8,598 bases of DNA from CAZGSG01 sp964528095 (lineage in GTDB: Bacteria; Bacteroidota; Bacteroidia; Chitinophagales; Chitinophagaceae), in NCBI GenBank assembly GCA_964528095.1, contig CAZGSG010000254.1:1-8598 (forward strand). Reading direction: 5' to 3'. Below, in pieces: positions 5,944-8,598 of the stretch. The notes under the pieces are model-generated. The model saw only the letters and a list, made by a program, of their open reading frames with translations. It had not been told where the DNA came from and ran no database searches. Positions within the stretch are counted from its first letter, which is position 1. Every line of letters begins with the position of its first letter. A program made the position numbers and the translations under genes.

Positions 5944-8598
5944 TTAGAAAGCTGCATTGATACCAAAGACCCATAACCTGGTCAGCGGACTGTTGAGGAT
6001 ACCTCCCCGTTCAGGATCGTATTGCTTTACATCGCTCAGCGTTAACAGGTTCTTGCCCGTTACATATACTTTCAGGTTCTGCATCTTTAATTTCTTCACC
6101 ACCCCACCACTGAAGTTATAACCCACCGATACATTGCGCAACTTCACAAACGAACCCTTTCTATATCCCAGCGTGTTGTAATATAACACACTTGAGTAGG
6201 CTTTCGACGCGTCCGGTCTCGGTAATTCATTGCCCGGGTTCTCCGGCGTCCAGTAATGCAACATCGACAGGCTGTTCTCCACTCCTTGCGGATCATAAAT
6301 ACTATGACCAAGACTTGTACCCCCACCTTCCGTGGCCAGCAGGTTGATCGTCTGACCGATCCGCGCATAGAAGTATACATTGATGTCCACATTGCCCCAA
6401 CTCACATTGTTGTTAAAACCGCCCGACCACTTCGGTACAGAAGAGCCCACCACCACCCGGTCATTGCGGGTATCGATCACTCCGTCATTATTGATATCGG
6501 CTACCCGGATATCTCCCGGTTTCTGACCATACCGCGCCGCTTCATCCTTCTCTGCCGTCTGCCAGATCCCCAGTTTTTTATAATCATAAAAACTGTTCAC
6601 CGGTGATCCCGTTACCAAAAACTGCGGCAGCGTTGCCGTTCCGATATCCAGCAGGCTCACTCCATCGATCAACTCCGTGATCGCTTCGATGTTCCGCGAG
6701 AACGTCACCGTACTTGTCCACTTCAACTTACCCCGCTGCAGGTTCACTGACGTGATCCCCACTTCGATCCCCTTGTTATGCGTCTTGCCCACATTCTGCG
6801 TCACCGTTGTTACTCCCGTTGTCGGTGGCAGCAACCTTCCCAATAGCAGGTCACTGGTCCGTGTATCGTATACATCGATCGTGGCCGTTACTTTATTGCC
6901 CGCTATGCCGATATCCAGCCCGATATTGGCGGTCTTTGATTTCTCCCACTTCAGGTCCGGGTTACCGCTCTGCTGGCTGAACGTAAAACCAACCGCCGGG
7001 TTATCCCCGTAGGCAAACGGGATCCGCGATAAGCTGCTCTGGGAGGAGTAGGCGCTCACCGCCGCGTTACCCGATACCCCATAACTGGCCCGCAGCTTCA
7101 GGTCGCTGAACAGGCTTTGCCCCTGCATGAACTCTTCCCGGCCGATCTGCCAGGCCACCGCCGCGGAGGGAAAGAAATCCCACTGGTGACCCGCTCCCAG
7201 TACTGAGGCCCCATCCGAACGGCCCGTCAGCGTCAGCAGGTATTTTCCTTTATATCCGTAGTTGATCCGACCCGCGATGGAATGAAGGTTGGTCTCCGTA
7301 TAGTTGCTGAAAATAGAAATGTTCTGTGTATTGCTGCTCAGGTTATAGAACAGCGAAGAGCCCAGCAACTGGTTCTGTCCCTGCGCTGTCGCGCCTTCTG
7401 TTTTGTTGCGGATCACTTCCCCGATTCCTGTTACTGTTATTGAATGATCGCCCAGCTCCCGCTGGTAGTTCAGGATCCCCTGCCAGTTCAGCCCGCTGCT
7501 TTTGTTGATCCCGTAGCTGGACTGTGATACCGCTCCGTTCCGTGATAACGTGAACGGTGAACGGTAGGTCCCCTGCGTTGACTGGTTCAGGTTCAACGAA
7601 AAGTTCACCCGTGCCGTAAACCCACGGAACGGCTTGAGTTCCGCGTATAGCGTCGGGAACAACCGCATCGTGTTCACTTCATCCTTATACGCTCCCGGTA
7701 CCTCATCGATCAGCGGGTTGATGTCCTTACCCAGGTTGGGATAGGTGATCAGCTTGCCATCGTTATCATATACCGCGGTCAGCGGGTTGATCCGCATCGC
7801 GATGTTCAGCGGGTCCTGCCGACGGCTTTGCCGGTACACCGTCACCTGCGTCTGTGTTCCGATCTTTAACTGATCGCTCACTTCATAATCCAGGTTCACC
7901 CGACCGATATACCGCTCCAGCGCGTCTTTTTTAAAGATCCCCTGTTCCTTAAAATAATCCAGGGAGAAATACGATTTCAGTTTATCCGAACCCCCGGAAA
8001 ACGCCAGCTGGTAATCCTGTTGCTGACCGTCATGGATCAGCAGATCGGAAAAGCGCGTGGAGATATTGTTGGCGATATTGGACAGTTCGCCCGGTTGAAA
8101 GATCTTGTTATCATCCTGGGGACCCGTCCACTTACCCGTCGTACGGTTGGCTTCCCGCCGAAGGTTCGCGTAACCCTGCCCATCCAGTACCTCCGGAAAA
8201 CCCGCTACCTGAGAGATCCCGCTGTACGCGTTAAAACTCACCTTGATCTTACCTGATGCTCCCTTCTTCGTTGTGATGATGATCACCCCGTTGGCACCAC
8301 GTGATCCATAGATCGCTGTTGACGACGCGTCCTTCAAGATGTCCATGCTCAAAATATCGTTCGGGTTGATGTCCTGTACTTCCGGGTATAAAACCCCATC
8401 TACAATATATAAAGGGCCATTGCCGGCCTTGATGGAACGATTGCCACGGATCGTAGCGTTTATATCAGCCCCGGCCATTCCACTGCTCCTGGTAATATCT
8501 AGCCCAGGCACTTTACCCTGTATAGCTTCCAGCGGGTTGGTAGAAGGAACTTTAGTTACCTCATCTCCTCTTACAGAAACCACGGAACCCGTAAGGTC
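5944..8598 (-). CDS. SusC/RagA-family TonB-dependent outer-membrane transporter (5' end cut by window edge)
   Basis: Outer-membrane barrel that imports oligosaccharides delivered by SusD, powered by TonB. The frame is open to the right edge, giving 884 visible residues; the first visible ones are DLTGSVVSVRGDEV, the start of the plug domain, so the signal peptide, carboxypeptidase-like domain and TonB box (roughly 120-200 residues) lie outside. Plug (visible 1-112): NPLEAIQGKVPGLDI, ATIRGNRSI, PLYIVDGVLYPEVQDINPNDI, and the SusC hallmark ILKDASSTAIYGSRGANGVI. The barrel follows with the usual TGRSDGASVLGAGHQWDFFPS, DINNDGVIDTRNDR (calcium-loop-like) and GYRKGSFVKLRNVSVGY. The protein ends SPLTRLWVFGINAAF, the terminal aromatic expected of an outer-membrane barrel. 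An internal GTG at 8583 is not the start because coding clearly continues upstream. The middle of the gene is richer in GC than its ends and neighbours. The promoter and any sensor lie beyond the edge. Confidence 0.97.
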   Translation of the reverse strand, partial: DLTGSVVSVRGDEVTKVPSTNPLEAIQGKVPGLDITRSSGMAGADINATIRGNRSIKAGNGPLYIVDGVLYPEVQDINPNDILSMDILKDASSTAIYGSRGANGVIIITTKKGASGKIKVSFNAYSGISQVAGFPEVLDGQGYANLRREANRTTGKWTGPQDDNKIFQPGELSNIANNISTRFSDLLIHDGQQQDYQLAFSGGSDKLKSYFSLDYFKEQGIFKKDALERYIGRVNLDYEVSDQLKIGTQTQVTVYRQSRRQDPLNIAMRINPLTAVYDNDGKLITYPNLGKDINPLIDEVPGAYKDEVNTMRLFPTLYAELKPFRGFTARVNFSLNLNQSTQGTYRSPFTLSRNGAVSQSSYGINKSSGLNWQGILNYQRELGDHSITVTGIGEVIRNKTEGATAQGQNQLLGSSLFYNLSSNTQNISIFSNYTETNLHSIAGRINYGYKGKYLLTLTGRSDGASVLGAGHQWDFFPSAAVAWQIGREEFMQGQSLFSDLKLRASYGVSGNAAVSAYSSQSSLSRIPFAYGDNPAVGFTFSQQSGNPDLKWEKSKTANIGLDIGIAGNKVTATIDVYDTRTSDLLLGRLLPPTTGVTTVTQNVGKTHNKGIEVGITSVNLQRGKLKWTSTVTFSRNIEAITELIDGVSLLDIGTATLPQFLVTGSPVNSFYDYKKLGIWQTAEKDEAARYGQKPGDIRVADINNDGVIDTRNDRVVVGSSVPKWSGGFNNNVSWGNVDINVYFYARIGQTINLLATEGGGTSLGHSIYDPQGVENSLSMLHYWTPENPGNELPRPDASKAYSSVLYYNTLGYRKGSFVKLRNVSVGYNFSGGVVKKLKMQNLKVYVTGKNLLTLSDVKQYDPERGGILNSPLTRLWVFGINAAF

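Larger units (their letters stand above)
1287..8598 (-). other. Putative pectin polysaccharide utilisation locus / operon
   Basis: Four same-strand genes (susC, susD, Gfo/Idh, GH28) with gaps of 18, 139 and 87 bases and no clear terminator or promoter between them. The susCD pair defines a PUL, and the GH28 enzyme points to pectin or another galacturonate-containing glycan. The 5' limit is outside the window; the 3' limit is placed at the GH28 stop because a 273-base repeat-bearing gap precedes fecR. Confidence 0.75.

Noticed and set aside
7712..8540. Recurring CAGCGGGTTG word in susC (about 7711, 7781 and 8530, with a close variant near 7808)
   Set aside because: Each copy encodes an Asn-Pro-Leu or similar tripeptide in the same codons; it is repeated codon use in a long barrel gene, not a DNA repeat with regular spacing.

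Overview
The window reads as chromosomal DNA of a Bacteroidota bacterium, most likely a Chitinophaga-like member of the Chitinophagaceae. This rests on a SusC/SusD pair, a Bacteroidota-type FecR anti-sigma factor, a Tat-exported Gfo/Idh/MocA protein, AT-rich intergenic gaps with little Shine-Dalgarno signal, and moderate GC. The genus is inferred from gene style only; there is no marker gene. All five recognisable genes lie on the minus strand, so transcription runs from the right edge to the left edge.

Layout in transcription order: (1) a SusC-family TonB-dependent outer-membrane transporter, cut at its 5' end by the right edge (8598 to 5944); (2) a SusD-family surface glycan-binding lipoprotein (5925 to 4276), 18 bp after susC; (3) a 139-bp gap holding a strong 14-bp stem-loop (4190-4237); (4) a Tat-signal Gfo/Idh/MocA oxidoreductase-like protein with a cysteine-rich insert (4136 to 2793); (5) a secreted GH28 polygalacturonase-family glycosidase (2705 to 1287); (6) a 273-bp gap with phased GAAC repeats, a TTCGAA palindrome and a small hairpin (1286 to 1014); (7) a FecR-family anti-sigma factor starting at GTG 1013 and cut at its 3' end by the left edge.

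Genes 1-5 look like one polysaccharide utilisation locus for pectin or another galacturonate-containing glycan. GH28 would cut the chain, SusD would hold oligosaccharides at the surface, SusC would import them using TonB, and the Gfo/Idh protein would modify or cleave a sugar product in the periplasm with a bound nicotinamide cofactor. The FecR gene probably opens the next unit, normally sigma factor - FecR - SusC, but no sigma-factor gene lies just upstream of it.

The window is mostly a conventional PUL. The points most worth a second look are the Gfo/Idh protein placed between susD and GH28, the susD-distal stem-loop, the phased GAAC repeats, and the raised GC of the middle of susC.
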